Positions 44,240 to 54,523 of a stretch of 64,000 bases of DNA are shown one piece after another (positions within the stretch are counted from its first letter, which is position 1; every line of letters starts with the position of its first letter). The DNA lies in NCBI GenBank assembly GCA_030765055.1, contig CM060953.1, positions 183,643,898-183,707,897 of the forward strand. The letters are read 5' to 3'. A model generated the notes under the pieces. The model had not been told where the DNA came from. It was given only the letters and a program-made list of their open reading frames with translations, and made no database searches. This DNA comes from Mantis religiosa (Eukaryota; Arthropoda; Insecta; Mantodea; Mantidae). The position numbers were made by a program, and so were the translations under genes.

Positions 44240-44475
44240 AGATACCACGGAAATGCCAGTTTTGGAGGCGATGTATGCAACTGTCTTGGTTTGTTAAAAC
44301 ACGATGTTCTGCCTTCATTGAATGTCGCACCCAGGAAAGCACATTAGACGCATCCATGGTACCATCACCACATGCCTCACTCAACTGGCGATGAATTTCA
44401 ATAGGTGCCACCCCACGAAAATGAAGAAAACGAACGATTACACGCTGTTCTTGCAATGAAAACGTCACCATTTTA
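44240..44475 (-). pseudogene. Mariner transposase N-terminus (right arm)
   Basis: The minus strand encodes MVTFSLQEQRVIVRFLHFRG, VAPIEIHRQLSEACGDGTMD and ASNVLSWVR, then frame disturbance (HSMKAEHRVLTN) where the left arm reads KFNEGRSSCDN. It begins with an ATG at about 44473, equivalent to a lost start in the left arm (there ATT GCG). The two arms have diverged independently, so the palindrome is not brand new. Confidence 0.75.
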
Positions 44476-44651
44476 AGTATCAAAAACAATCCTAACTCTC
44501 GTCGCTGCCACTAGAGTTCTGTGCATTGTACAGTGCTGCCATCTGTCAAGCATTCACAAAGAGTCCACGTGTATTTGAAAAGAAAACACAAGTTCCTATC
44601 TGGTCCCAGTCCTGAAAAAAAAGTGGTGTAATAACTTGAACGCACCTCGTA

Positions 44652-45218
44652 CATTATTAACAGAATAATATATTTAACTTTCTGGGAATAGCTTAGGAAA
44701 ACCCCTTCATTCAAACGAAATTTTATATAATTTAGATTATCTTGTAAATTATTTACAACACATAAAATATAGACCTTTTTAAAACAGTATTTAGAATAAC
44801 CTCTTTTCTGTGGCATCAGCCGTTTCCGAAATAACCGTGTTCAATACCTTAGTCATTTGTTTTAAGTACCTACCTACGTTGTGCAGCTGTTTCTTGCTAT
44901 GTCATGAGTGAAGCACCTGGCTATCGATTCCATTTCCTGTATTTCCTTTGTAGCTCCAACGAAACGTGTAATGAAACAATTACTTCAAAGGTTCGCTTAA
45001 CAGGTAGTAAAATTAGCTTTCGTAAGAAGTACCCAAGCAGCCAGACATATAAGCCATTTTTTTTTTAACATTTTCCTAATTTTTCTTTCTTACAGAAACC
45101 CTCCGTAAAATCCATATCTATTCACATATTTCTTTTTGTTGTCTATACATCGCCTATGTTTTTGTTCCATACAGTGATATGCTTTGTATATTGGTTTACC
45201 ATAAAGGAGTATTTGAGC
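44652..45218. other. No gene recognised
   Basis: Contains GCCGTTTCCGAAATAACC near 44820, the complement of the recurring motif. Otherwise unassigned. Confidence 0.4.
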
Positions 45219-45391
45219 ATCCCACCTCGGTACCGTAGATAGTAGCGTGTCTGTCTTATGTTCAAGAGGTCTCGAGTTCGAATCTCGGTTCGGGTGAGCT
45301 ACCTGGATAAGTTTTTTCCGAGGTTTTCCCTTATCCTTAAAGACGAATATTGGGTAACTAAGCTCTATGGACCCCGGGCTCATTTGAGCAT
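45219..45391 (+). repeat. SINE-A copy, 3' truncated
   Basis: The head ATCCCACCTCGGTACCGTAG, CGAGTTCGAATCTCGGTTCG, and the body to CTCATTTGAGCATT are clear; the 3' quarter is missing. Confidence 0.8.
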
Positions 45392-45854
45392 TCCTTTTTT
45401 CCCTTCAATTACTCTTTCAATTCCTAATCTGTTTCTAATGTTGATCCCAAAATACTTAAAATTTATTGACCATTCTAACTTCATTTACATCCTATTTCAT
45501 CCATATTTATTTCGATAATCAACGTTTACGTTTGTTAAAATAAATACTAAGTCCCCATATTTTGTGGCAAATGATAAAACAGAAAACATTGCGTTAGAAT
45601 GGGAGGACTAATAGACGAAGATGCCGAAATTAGGGACTTACAGAGAAAAGAAAAAGTATAAAAGGATTGCACGAAAACATTTCTAAATAGAAATATAAGA
45701 GAAAATCATATGAAGGTAATACTCTTTATTTCTGTTTTAAAAAATTGCATTGTCTGAGTTAAACACCCTTGAAGGTATACTAAGAAGATATGTTGTCATG
45801 GAATATTGCGATTGAGTTCCAAAGTTTCGTTCTTATTTCCATTTTTTAAAGTTA
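45392..45854. other. No gene recognised
   Basis: AT-rich; nothing seen. Confidence 0.4.
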
Positions 45855-46169
45855 GGCGACATCGGATGTTGATGGAATGGGTGAAATGATGTTCAAATGA
45901 GTACAGCGTATATAGAGCTTAGAGTTACGGCACATTCATCTTTCAAAATAAGGGAAAACCTCCTCGTGGCATATCACAAGATGAATGAAATGATGTTCAA
46001 ATGAGACCAGGGTACATAGAGCTTAGAGTTACCAGACATTCATCTCTCAGGATGAAGGAAAACCCCTGAAAAAATCGTTATCCAGATAACTCACCATGAC
46101 CGAAATTTAAACTGGGGATCTCTTAAACGTGAGGCAGGTACGCTACCACCTATGCTACAGAGGCGGGCC
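45855..46169 (-). repeat. SINE-A copy with two central units
   Basis: The complement head (GCTACCACCTATGCTACAGA, GAGGCGGGC) and two successive central units, the inner one ending CCTCCTCGTGGCATATCAC, show the minimal form of the tandem expansion seen at 13.98, 23.14 and 25.7 kb. The outer unit keeps GGTGAAATGATG. Confidence 0.8.
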
Positions 46170-46659
46170 CTGTGGTTTTACTCGTTTATTAACATAACTG
46201 CGTTTGTCGAAAACATGAAGGTGATTTTTTAGACTTGGAATGAACTGCTACCGTACTATATTTCCAGTTTAGAACTTATCTATGTAATAAAACTGTAACA
46301 AGCAATGTTCAGGTATTTTAAGTTTTTATTGAATGCACTAAAATTACACTTAACACTTAAACTAAAATTGAGAAATATGTTCTTAAATATGTATTAAAAT
46401 ATTAATAAAATGTGTAACATCAAATAAATACGCCATTTTAAATATGGCGATATTTTAAATTAAAAATGCGAAATCTAACTGGTACATTTGTTCGTCAATT
46501 ATTAATTATTAAAAAGTAGTGCACCTTTTTTTTTAAATTTAAGAATAAAATAAACAAAACATGGCAACTGACATCCGAAAATCTTTTTGTGTCATACAGT
46601 TCACGAAATGTTTAATATTCATCTGGCTTATAGGTGAAGATTTGGTTTTAATATACCAT
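46170..46659. other. No gene recognised
   Basis: Strongly AT-rich; nothing seen. Confidence 0.4.
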
Positions 46660-46960
46660 CTGGTATCGTACAAGAACCAACCGACCCCGAATGACGCAGT
46701 TCTGAAATAATGTGAAGGAAGGGGAGGAGGGTTCGAGGACTAGCAAGAACACTGTATTAAGCAAACGTGTGTATGGGCTTCCTTGGGTTGAGGCGGCGGA
46801 TTACTGCAACAGTAGGGTCAGTTACAGCGGACGTGGCAAGAAGTGGACAACCCTCATGTCACAATTTAATCCCATATGTAACACTGTAATCTGTGTTACG
46901 CTAACTTCGACAGCTTTTCTTAAGTTTATAGTTCATATTGTGTACTGCAGTGGAAGTATA
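46660..46960 (+). repeat. Dispersed repeat H, shorter copy
   Basis: Matches the complement of 29470-29775 along its length, with blocks CTTGGGTTGAGGCGGCGGAT, GGACGTGGCAAGAAGTGGAC and GTAATCTGTGTTACGCTAAC. In one frame both copies give similar peptides (YCNSRVSYSGRGKKWTTLMS here, YCSSRISYNGRGKKWTTVMS there), suggesting a formerly coding or at least slowly changing region. Element class not recognised. Confidence 0.55.
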
Positions 46961-47640
46961 TAAGCTATGAGATAACTGATCTAAGTTGTGCAGTTGCCTT
47001 CCTGTACCAACTGTTATGTTAATTTTACGCGAGTGAACTCTAGGTCGTGTTAACCAAATATAGGCTTATTGAAACCAAAGAAAAGAAAACGCTAAGTATA
47101 ATATCAGTAATTGCTATGCGAATATTAAATGTGAAACAATGGATTCTAATTTTCACATGGTTGCTGTGAAAAACATTAACGGATAGGGAAAGTTGTGTCA
47201 GTGCAACACATAACAAGGTCAAAAGCAGCAGTCTTACTCTCTGGAGAATCTTATCTAATGCACTTATCTTTGTACTGCACTGACGTTAGTGAGATTAATG
47301 CCCGATTTCACCAACAGATGTTAAAATAAACGTTAACAAATACATTTAACAATTGTCACCGCGCTAACACTACTGTTAAATTTCTTGCATTTCACCAACC
47401 TGTTTTCTGAAAATGTTAACAAACACGTGTTAACTCCAAGAAACATGTAAATATTACAGCTATAGATTAATATGCATTAAATTGCATGTTCTTGCAGCTC
47501 GAGACATTTTGCAAAACCTTTGCAGTACCATGTACAGATCCTTCAATTAATAAACAAAGTAATTATGATGAGTCCTATTATTTTCTGAACATACTGCGAT
47601 GCCCTTTTGTTTTCATTTTCGTCTGCACACAGCTGAAAAA

Positions 47641-47902
47641 ATGGCGGGTGAAACAAATCGTAAACAAAAGCAGCGAGACAAATTACTCATCGCTGGAGAA
47701 AGAATTGTTAATTGAATTGGTTACGAAGTGTATGGATATCGTGTAAAATAAAAGGACGGATACGGTGCATGTAAAAGGGGAAGGTGTCACGTGGGAAAAT
47801 ATTGGAAACGAATTTAATTCAAATGCATGTGTCACTACTACAAGCACCAAACAACTTCGTCAGTATTACCTAAATTTAAAACGAGGTGCGAAGGACAAGT
47901 GA
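47641..47902 (+). pseudogene. Harbinger-type Myb/SANT-like DNA-binding protein, broken
   Basis: The plus strand encodes NYSSLEKELLIELVTKCMDI, an in-frame TAA at 47744-47746, then NKRTDTVHVKGEGVTWENIG, NEFNSNACVTTTSTKQLRQY and YLNLKRGAKDK before a stop at 47900. The order (acidic helix, W, NxF/NxN, KQLRxxYxNLK) fits the Myb/SANT-like domain carried by the accessory protein of Harbinger elements, which in the family binds DNA and helps import the transposase. An ATG in another frame (MAGETNRKQKQR at 47641) looks like the original start, displaced by a frameshift near 47680. Only one stop and one frameshift separate it from an open frame. Confidence 0.65.
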
Positions 47903-47984
47903 CTTGAACGTTTCAAGACGTGAGATGGACAGTGTATTATCCACATAATTGAGTGAATTATAAAATCACAAAGTTATTAATACT

Positions 47985-48200
47985 TGAAGAAAAGGCGAGG
48001 TTGGTATATTCCTTTCGATGCATGTTCTAACCTCTCTTGTACTTCCGCAGTAACCTTCATAGCAACTTGTTTCGACAGTCTATACCTCTGTAGAATATTT
48101 TCTTCTGATAGCTCCTCATAGGCTGTACTCTATTACGAATGCCATTTAGACGTCTTAAATATAGCAAATCGACATCAACAGCTGAGTTCATGCCCGCCAT
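47985..48200 (-). pseudogene. PIF/Harbinger transposase, N-terminal fragment
   Basis: The minus strand from an ATG at 48200 reads MAGMNSAVDVDLLYLRRLNG, then in a shifted frame LSEENILQRYRLSKQVAMKV and TAEVQERLEHASKGIYQPRL. The ERYR(L/F)SK...L...L segment precedes the DDE domain in PIF/Harbinger transposases. The catalytic part has been deleted. The assignment rests on the short motif and on the element context. Confidence 0.5.
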
Positions 48201-48371
48201 CTTGACTATTTACAATTGTTAAGGACTTGGCAACAGAAATTTGGCTTATCAGTTTAACAACAGATTTAACACGAATATTGAGCTTACACTTGTTGGTGAA
48301 ATGCAATGTTAGTTTTTACTATTGCTAAACTCGTGTTAAGTCTTAACATCTGTTGGTGAAATCGGGCATAA

Positions 48372-49248
48372 ATATGTAAAATTTATAGTGATTTTACTCA
48401 TTAACACTCGCTATTGGACACTTCTACAGAAACACTAGAGAAAATCGTGTAAAAACAACGCATCAGGCTTTATTAATGTATTTATATGGCAACCGGTGAC
48501 AAATGAAGTACGAGAGTATAGTGTGTAGGGACAAATGTCATGACATTTGCTAAACCAGCCCTCAGAGCGCCTATCTTGCTTGACATTCTGTGAAATCGAT
48601 ATTAGCTACACACGAGTGGGGATTTTGGATTATCTGTTGAACATGCCATCAGAGGCAATCCAGACAAGCGATTACAAAACACCAGGATTAACTCCCAACA
48701 CTGCTTGCAATGTTGACCGATTCTCTGGATCACTTTATTTCTTTCTGCAGTGTAATCAATCATTTCTCTGAGTGTTGGTGTCTGTGAGAATGGAGAAACT
48801 ACTTAATTACTTGCCTCTATTACTGCAAACCCCATTAGTGAACCAAATGTTAAGGTGTACTTCCATTTGCAAGTCAAGTTCCAACGGATTCAGTATTGAT
48901 TTCTTATATTAACTGATGAATATGGAGATAAAAGTATTTTTAGGTACGGTACGAGTCTGTATGAGTGTTTTCTTCATAGACATATTTTAACTAATGTGTA
49001 TTTCTCAGGTACCATTCTACATTGAGCATGCAAGACTCTTAATTTTCCTCAAAGGCCTCTGTCAGTTAAGATTCTTTAGCCTGCCGTGAATCTATGACAC
49101 GGGAGATCCGGCTTTATTTACCTTCCAAAGCAAGCCTTGCTAAAAAGATCCTATTAAAACACAATTTATGTCAATGATTTGAGGGTGGAGACAACTACTT
49201 TTGACATTATCTGTATTAGTTCAAATTTTCAAATACTTAACATTTTTT
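48372..49248. other. No gene recognised
   Basis: Short unassigned frames only. Confidence 0.4.
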
Positions 49249-49256
49249 TCAACACG

Positions 49257-49499
49257 CCCGCCTTGGTAGCGTAGATGGTAGCGTGTCGACCTCACGTTGA
49301 ACAGGTCCCGAGTTCGAATCTCGGTCAGGGTGAGTTACCTGGATAAGTTTTTTTCCAGAGTTTTCCCTTTTCCTAAAAGACAAAGTTGGGTAACTCTAAG
49401 CTCTATGGACCCTGGGCTCATATGAGCATCAGTTCACCCATTCCATTTATCGGCCGATATGACAATGTTGGAGGACGTAAAATTACACAAAAAAAAATC
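49257..49499 (+). repeat. SINE-A copy with short target-site duplication
   Basis: The complete SINE-A head (CCCGCCTTGGTAGCGTAGAT, CGAGTTCGAATCTCGGTCAG), body and end (TTGGAGGACGTAAAATTACA) with a short A run. TCAACACG repeats at 49249-49256 and 49500-49507. Confidence 0.88.
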
Positions 49500-49527
49500 T
49501 CAACACGAAAATGCACTAATAGTAATA

Positions 49528-50736
49528 CGAGGGTGGTGTGAAAAGTTTCTGACCTCAACATGAAGATGGCAGCACTCGTAAATAAAACCTAATGAATTTC
49601 CTTGTCTATCTGTTGATAGTTACTCATCAAAGTTTCAGCCATTTTGGACGCTCAGTTATGTCAGTCGTTTGAGTGAGTTGATGTGAGTGTTTTATGATTC
49701 TGTATATGGGGACTTTGGACCTTCATTTATCACAGTGAAATTTTGGGCAGCTGAATTTAAACGTGGTCGTAAGAGCTTGGGAGACGATTAACGTTCGGGA
49801 CGTCCAAAAACTGCAACTATCGACGAAAACATCGCCAAGGTCACGAAATGGTGCTAGACGACCGCCGAATTAAAGTGAGAGAGATAGCAGAGTCTATGAA
49901 CATGTCAAAAGAACGTGCTTGTCACATATTAAATCAACATTTAGATATGAGAAAACTGTGCGCGAGTTGGGTGCCGTGTTTGCTACGTTAGAACAAAAAC
50001 GTGTTCGAATGAATATTTCCAACGCTCTGTTGGCGCATTTAGACGCAATAAATCTGAGTTTTAGCGCCGATTAATTACCGTAGATGAAATTTGGATACAC
50101 CATTATACGCCCGAAACAAAAATACAGTCCAAACACTGGACTGCAAAGGGGGAACCGGCTCAAAAAAAAAAAAAAAAAACTGTGGGAAAGTGATGGTGAC
50201 TGTTTTGGGGATAATCATGGAGTTATTTAAATCGATTATCTTCAAAAAGGAAAAACCATTCCAGCAGCATATTACGCATCATTACTTGACAAGCTGAAGG
50301 CAAAACTTGCGGGAAAACGGCCACAGTTTCAGAAAAAGAAAATCCTGTTTCACCAAGACAGCGCACCGTCTCACACCTCAGCGCTCGCAATGGCGAAAAT
50401 CAACGAATTACGGTTTTGAACTGCTTGACCACCCGCCTTAATCATCAGATCTAGCCCCAAGCGACTTCTTTTTGTTCCCTCATCCGAAAATTGCGTACGG
50501 AGCACAGAGATTTTCGTCAAATGAAGAGGCAATCACCTTCGTGAACAATTATTTTGCAGAGAAAAACGCCGAGTACTATTTGGACGGGTTACAGAGATGG
50601 GAGCATCGCTGGGAGAAGTGTGTAGAGTTACAAGGAGACTATGTTGAAAAATAAAAGATAAAAATTAAATAAATAAAAAATTCTTAAAAAAAGTATTGTG
50701 TCTTCATTAGGTCGGAAACTTTTCAGACCACCTATG
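49528..50736 (+). mobile_element. Mariner element with ITRs and TA duplication
   Basis: The inverted termini CGAGGGTGGTGTGAAAAGTT and CATAGGTGGTCTGAAAAGTT (right end read as complement), about 28 bases each, lie directly inside TA at 49526-49527 and 50737-50738. Length 1,209 bases, near that of complete mariners, but the coding part is broken and the start of the transposase (first helix-turn-helix) is missing. Confidence 0.88.
49690..50654 (+). pseudogene. Mariner transposase pseudogene
   Basis: Recognisable blocks in order: YGDFGPSFITVKFWAAEFKR with a GRP-type hook (SGRPKTATID), VREIAESMNMSKERACHILN, the first catalytic Asp in TVDEIWIHHYTPETK, SKHWTAKGEPA, the second Asp in ILFHQDSAPSHTS, the third in SSDLAPSDF, and the C-terminus RFSSNEEAITFVNNYF to LQGDYVEK. 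The spacing suits a DD34D mariner. Breaks: a stop after SLGDD near 49788, a one-base shift near 49840, an A-run at 50162-50179 that shifts the frame, stops after HGVI and ELRF, and TAA in place of the Tyr of HPPYSPDL near 50440. It cannot make a transposase. Confidence 0.85.
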
Positions 50737-50738
50737 TA

Positions 50739-52940
50739 AGAGCATTACTGCACATGTTAAAAACTGGGATTTCATTCGGGTTTCACTTGTACCTAACATG
50801 TTTCTTTATTTCTCAAAAAAAAAAAAAAGTGACTTTTAGGGCTATTTTGAGCGGTCGGCTTTATGCTCTGCGCGTGGAACAATCGATTTAAGCAATGCCT
50901 TTCACTCTCTTCGACGTTGCTGGTCTCGCCTATACTTGACCTTGCTTCCATGCCCAAACGCTCAAAGCTTCAACCTAAATCACTAAGCCTTTATGGCCTA
51001 AACAGCCTCAATTTCTGGGAAATGCTTCACTCCAGCACGTTCTCGTGAAATCCAAACGAAACCCCAATTGTTGACGACTGTTTCTCACAAGGTTGCAGCT
51101 TTCCTTACCTTTACTCCACATTGCACCTCGATGTTCATATTCATGCACTAAATTTGTTCGTGCACCACACAATATAATTCAAATATGTTTGCAACATTAT
51201 TACAGAACATTGACCTCACTTCTCTCAAAACTGGCCAGAATTTAACTATTTCATGTAAGCATTTAACTTTATAGTGGACTTTTTTAAAAAAATATTTTAA
51301 AATATATTTTTCTGGATTACGAAACATGAAATTCAGTATGGAGCTTAAGTTCATCTAACACACTAGTAACTTTTTGTTAAAAACTGCAAATTTAAACAAA
51401 AAAATTATTAAACGTATGAGAAAAAATTATATTGAGATAAAAAGCTTAGCAGTTTAATTTTATACAACTAATTAGCTAAAAATTTCGAAGTAATGGAAAG
51501 GTTTTGTGAAAAGTGAGTAAAGTTACAAATCTACACCAACGTGCAAATAGTTTCACTTAAATAATCAAACAAGCCCAGAATAGCTATGCATCATGCAAGC
51601 GCACGTTGTGAACAAATACACGATAGCAGTTGTTAATGGAAAACCACCTCGAAACAAAAAGGAAAGGCGATGAAACTTTAATTTATCGAGGTATGGCTAC
51701 AACCTAAATAATGGAAAACACCTCTTGTGAAAGAATAAAGGAAACCACAACGGTTTACCCCCGTTTTTATGAATTCTCTAACACAGTTTAACTGTATGCT
51801 TAAACAGAGAAGCCCTGTCTTAGTATATTAGATTTTAAATTATGTTTGAAATCTTTTATTAAACCCTCATAACTTTATTAAAACAAACTATAAATTTTGT
51901 GCACCAAAATATTCTCTTGCATGAGTTGCTAAATGCAATGCGAGGGAATGAAGACTTTTTTCCAAGATCCAGATGCAGGACGCTCCACATGCTCAAGCGT
52001 CGAGTATCTCCTACTTAATTTATTATCGAAATGTGTCCTATATAAGTGCATTCGTATATAATTCTAATGGAAGAGCAACCAAATAAGTTCCTTCTATTCT
52101 CGTTAGAGGTAGATTAAAATCAAGCTTAGGCTATTCAGATAGGGGCAATTCTTGAGCCGCGTGACGGCCGATCTAGCCCTCCCCGTCCCGTTTGCTGTTT
52201 ACAACACGTAAGCAGTCTTCGCACCCAGTGGCAGAACACTGCTACACCCCATTTCGAAATTAGATTCCACAGAATTGGTCAAACACTTAGGAAGAGTGTG
52301 CTCTTTCATATGATGACTGTTTAGTTTTTCCAAAGTGTCACTTAATTGTCTCGTTCCATTTTCATCATAGTTCGCTTGGCTCATTCTGTTGCTTCAATAA
52401 TGTGAATTAGTTCCACCGTTCATTATCACTTCACTTTGTTCCACGACGTTCCTGTCGCTTTCTTCACGTTGACGTAGCGGGTAACCAAATGCTCCCGACG
52501 TAGCCTCTCCTTCCGCGCGGTTCACTTGCTGGGAAGTCAGACAAACGTCTATAATCCCGTGCAGTAGCAGACTCACTGCGCTTCACTAAGGTCGTAACAA
52601 ACTTACACGGAGAACAGCGCTTTCGTCACACTCGCAAATTCGCTCGCTGACTAACTCGCGTAACCAGTCTAAGTACTCACTGACTCGCACGTATATCCGT
52701 AAGAACTTCCCAGAACACTCAGAGTGTCGAAACATTCAGAAGGTTTTGGATCTCTCGTGATAGGTTTATCGTGTTTGCGCTGAGTGGACGCACACCCTAA
52801 CTTGTTTATCATTTTAAATACCCGTACCCAACTTCTGCAACTGCTGCTGCGTAGCAAAATTTTGTAACGCACAGAGATACTGTAAAGTATCGGGTCATCG
52901 AAAAGTCGCTCCGCATCTACCGTGTAACCAAGATCCCCTA
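50739..52940. other. No gene recognised in 2.2 kb
   Basis: AT-rich to 52130, then somewhat GC-richer to 52940. Several short frames on both strands (for example 52669-53046 minus) without recognisable similarity. No SINE head seen. Confidence 0.4.
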
Positions 52941-52944
52941 GAGT

Positions 52945-53823
52945 CGAGAATTCCGGTGGCAGCACTGGAACACAAGCACGTACATCAAACTGTCCAGCAC
53001 AGTGACTCACTGGCAGTCGGCGAGTACGTGCTGGAAACAATATCAACGACTGCTGATCTTAACCGATGCACAGAGTGTGCTGCAGAGACTCTCATCTCCC
53101 CGCTGGACGAGAGCCATGCACCGTTATCTTTACGAGATACTGACGTTGGTGAACAACGCTACCATAACTGGACATCAAATTCACTTCCTTTGGATCAGAG
53201 GGCATGTCGGAATTCGAAACAATGAAGTCGCCGATCGCCTGGCAAAAGAGGGACTCACCCAAGGCACCTTCCAAGGCATCCAACTGCCCTACACGGATTT
53301 CTTCCCGGTCCTTCATCGTGACGCCTATTGTCGCTGGAATGAAGTCTGGATTCGTTCGCAGGCCATCAAAGGCAAACACCACGCCGCCGTTCAGACGCAT
53401 CTATCCACGACCCCTTGGTTCTCCAGCTTCAGGATTGCACGTCGACATCTCACCTCCATCATTAGAATGCGACTTGGACATGGATGTTACCCTGCGCATC
53501 TTCACCGACTACGTCTCATCGATTCCCCTGTATGTCCTGATGACCCAGGCGAAACCGCTGACCTCAATCATCTCCTGTTCAGTTGCTCTCGCTACCGAGC
53601 CCACCGTTCTTCCTTCCTCCGCCGCCTACTTCAGCAGTCTGTTCCTTTTCCCGCTAGCGTCAACACCATATTACAGTTATGCAACAAACCTGTATACCAA
53701 GCTCTCCTACAATTTCTTAAAGACAGTGATCTACAGATCTAGTTTCCTCCCAGCCTCTTAAACTTCCTTACATTATTTTTCTTATTTTTCCCTACGATGG
53801 CCATATGGGATTTTACCGAAGGC

Positions 53824-53856
<33 letters not shown>
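52945..53856 (+). mobile_element. Non-LTR retrotransposon 3' end, 5' truncated
   Basis: An RNase H domain and C-terminal region (see next entry) are followed by an 80-base 3' UTR (ACGATGGCCATATGGGATTT) and a pure A tract at 53825-53856. RNase H just before the 3' UTR is the layout of I-clade-like non-LTR elements. No reverse transcriptase is present, as expected for a 5'-truncated insertion. No certain target-site duplication was found. Confidence 0.8.
52956..53742 (+). pseudogene. RNase H and C-terminal part of a non-LTR ORF2
   Basis: An open frame of 246 codons from 53002 contains LLILTDAQSVLQRLSSPRWT (RNase H strand with the TDxxSxL Asp), IHFLWIRGHVGIRNNEVADR with LAKEG (the HVGIxGNExADxLAK motif, with catalytic His and Asp), then a C-terminal segment with SIIRMRLGHGC, LRLIDSPVCPDDPGETADLN and HLLFSCSRY, the CCHC-like C...H..C motif found after RNase H in such elements. 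In a live element it would remove RNA from the RNA-DNA hybrid. The frame is uninterrupted for 740 bases, so the insertion is recent, but it lacks the endonuclease and RT and is therefore a dead-on-arrival copy. Confidence 0.82.
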
Positions 53857-53859
<3 letters not shown>

Positions 53860-54059
53860 ACGGGTTCAGAATGGAATGCGGAAAACTAGGGATGCCAACC
53901 TTTTCTCGAGCAGTAGGCTAATATCCAGTGCGGAGAGAGACTTATTGATGACCCGTTATTGTGTGTAACTACTGCAAAAGCTGTATGTACTGAGTATTGT
54001 TTGTTCACATTTACTGCAACTTTATAAGTGATGGAAAGGTAGAGACAGACTGAAAAATG

Positions 54060-54140
54060 CAATGCCATTGCCGGGATTTGAACCACGGATCTTTTGGTCT
54101 CCGTCCAACCGCTCTAACCATTGAGTTACTATGGCCAATG
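54060..54140 (-). other. tRNA-like segment, left arm
   Basis: The complement gives GCCATAGTAACTCAATGGTT (A-box-like) and CGTGGTTCAAATCCCGGCAA (B-box-like), with CGGTTGGACGGAGACC between. The 5' GCCATAG partly pairs with a 3' AATGGC. It resembles a tRNA gene but is one of several repeat copies. Confidence 0.6.
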
Positions 54141-54408
54141 TGCCGACATGACACTAAATTCTCGAAATGACTTGTTTTTCCCGGTAAACCACTTACGAGT
54201 TCTCATAAATACATGAGACAACTACCTTAATGGCGACTTACTATGCTGTAAGTACTTATTAGTTAAACACTATAAAGCCCGGGCCTTAAAGCACTTACAG
54301 CATAGCAAGTCGCCATTAAGGCAGTTTTCTCATGTGTTTATGAGAACTCCTAGTGGTTTACATGGAAAAACACGAGTCAGTTGGAGAGTTTAATGTCATG
54401 TCGGCACA

Positions 54409-54485
54409 TTGGCCATAGTAGTTCAATGGTTAGAGGGGCTGGACGGAGACCAGAAGATCCGTGGTTCAAATCCCTTCTATGGCAT
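54409..54485 (+). other. tRNA-like segment, right arm
   Basis: GGCCATAGTAGTTCAATGGT, GGCTGGACGGAGACCAGAAG and GTGGTTCAAATCCCTTC, followed by TATGGCA, which pairs with the 5' GCCATA. An extra G in GAGGGGCTGG and the repeat context argue against a functional tRNA. Confidence 0.6.
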
Positions 54486-54523
54486 TGAATTTTTCAGTCT
54501 GTCTCTACCTTTCCATACTTAAG

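Larger units (their letters stand above)
43313..44649. mobile_element. Palindromic mariner derivative, interrupted
   Basis: The ends are inverted (left TAGGATGTGCGTGTAAGTTA, right complement TACGAGGTGCGTTCAAGTTA) and lie inside TA dinucleotides at 43311-43312 and 44650-44651. Both halves carry the element's 5' region, including GACTGGGACCAGATAG, CTCTAGTGGCAGC and the transposase start, so the element is an inverted duplication of its N-terminal half around a centre near 44224-44237 (GCAGAATTGTCTGC). The left arm is split by an insert at 43489-43931. The C-terminal half of the transposase is absent. Confidence 0.85.
47299..48368. mobile_element. PIF/Harbinger element, internally deleted
   Basis: 26-bp terminal inverted repeats without mismatch (TGCCCGATTTCACCAACAGA and on to TGTTAA), flanked by a 3-bp TAA duplication (47296-47298 and 48369-48371), as expected for PIF/Harbinger. 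GCATTTCACCAAC recurs in inverted orientation just inside both ends. Two convergent coding relics lie inside: a Myb/SANT-like protein (+) and the start of a transposase (-), the two-gene arrangement typical of Harbinger. Total length 1,070 bases. Confidence 0.85.
54026..54523. mobile_element. Palindromic fold-back element (family C) with tRNA-like segments in both arms
   Basis: The left arm 54026-54257 and right arm 54289-54523 are inverted copies over about 230 bases around a 31-base loop containing GCCCGGGC. Outer blocks CTACCTTTCCAT and inner blocks CTTACAGCATAG match their complements. Each arm includes a tRNA-like segment facing outward. The interior matches the element at 5613-6085. No coding capacity. 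The RNA or single-stranded DNA would form a long hairpin. Confidence 0.85.

Noticed and set aside
53092..53400. 102-codon minus-strand frame
   Set aside because: Antisense shadow of the RNase H coding region.
53204..53761. 185-codon plus-strand frame overlapping the RNase H frame
   Set aside because: The alternative frame has clear RNase H motifs (TDAQS, HVGIRNNEVADRLAKEG); this one is its shadow.
54409..54485. tRNA-like segments (also at 5887, 37651, 21691 and in SINE-A heads) as functional tRNA genes
   Set aside because: All are parts of dispersed repeats, with imperfect acceptor pairing and no terminator-defined short transcript; they are retained only as SINE or fold-back heads.
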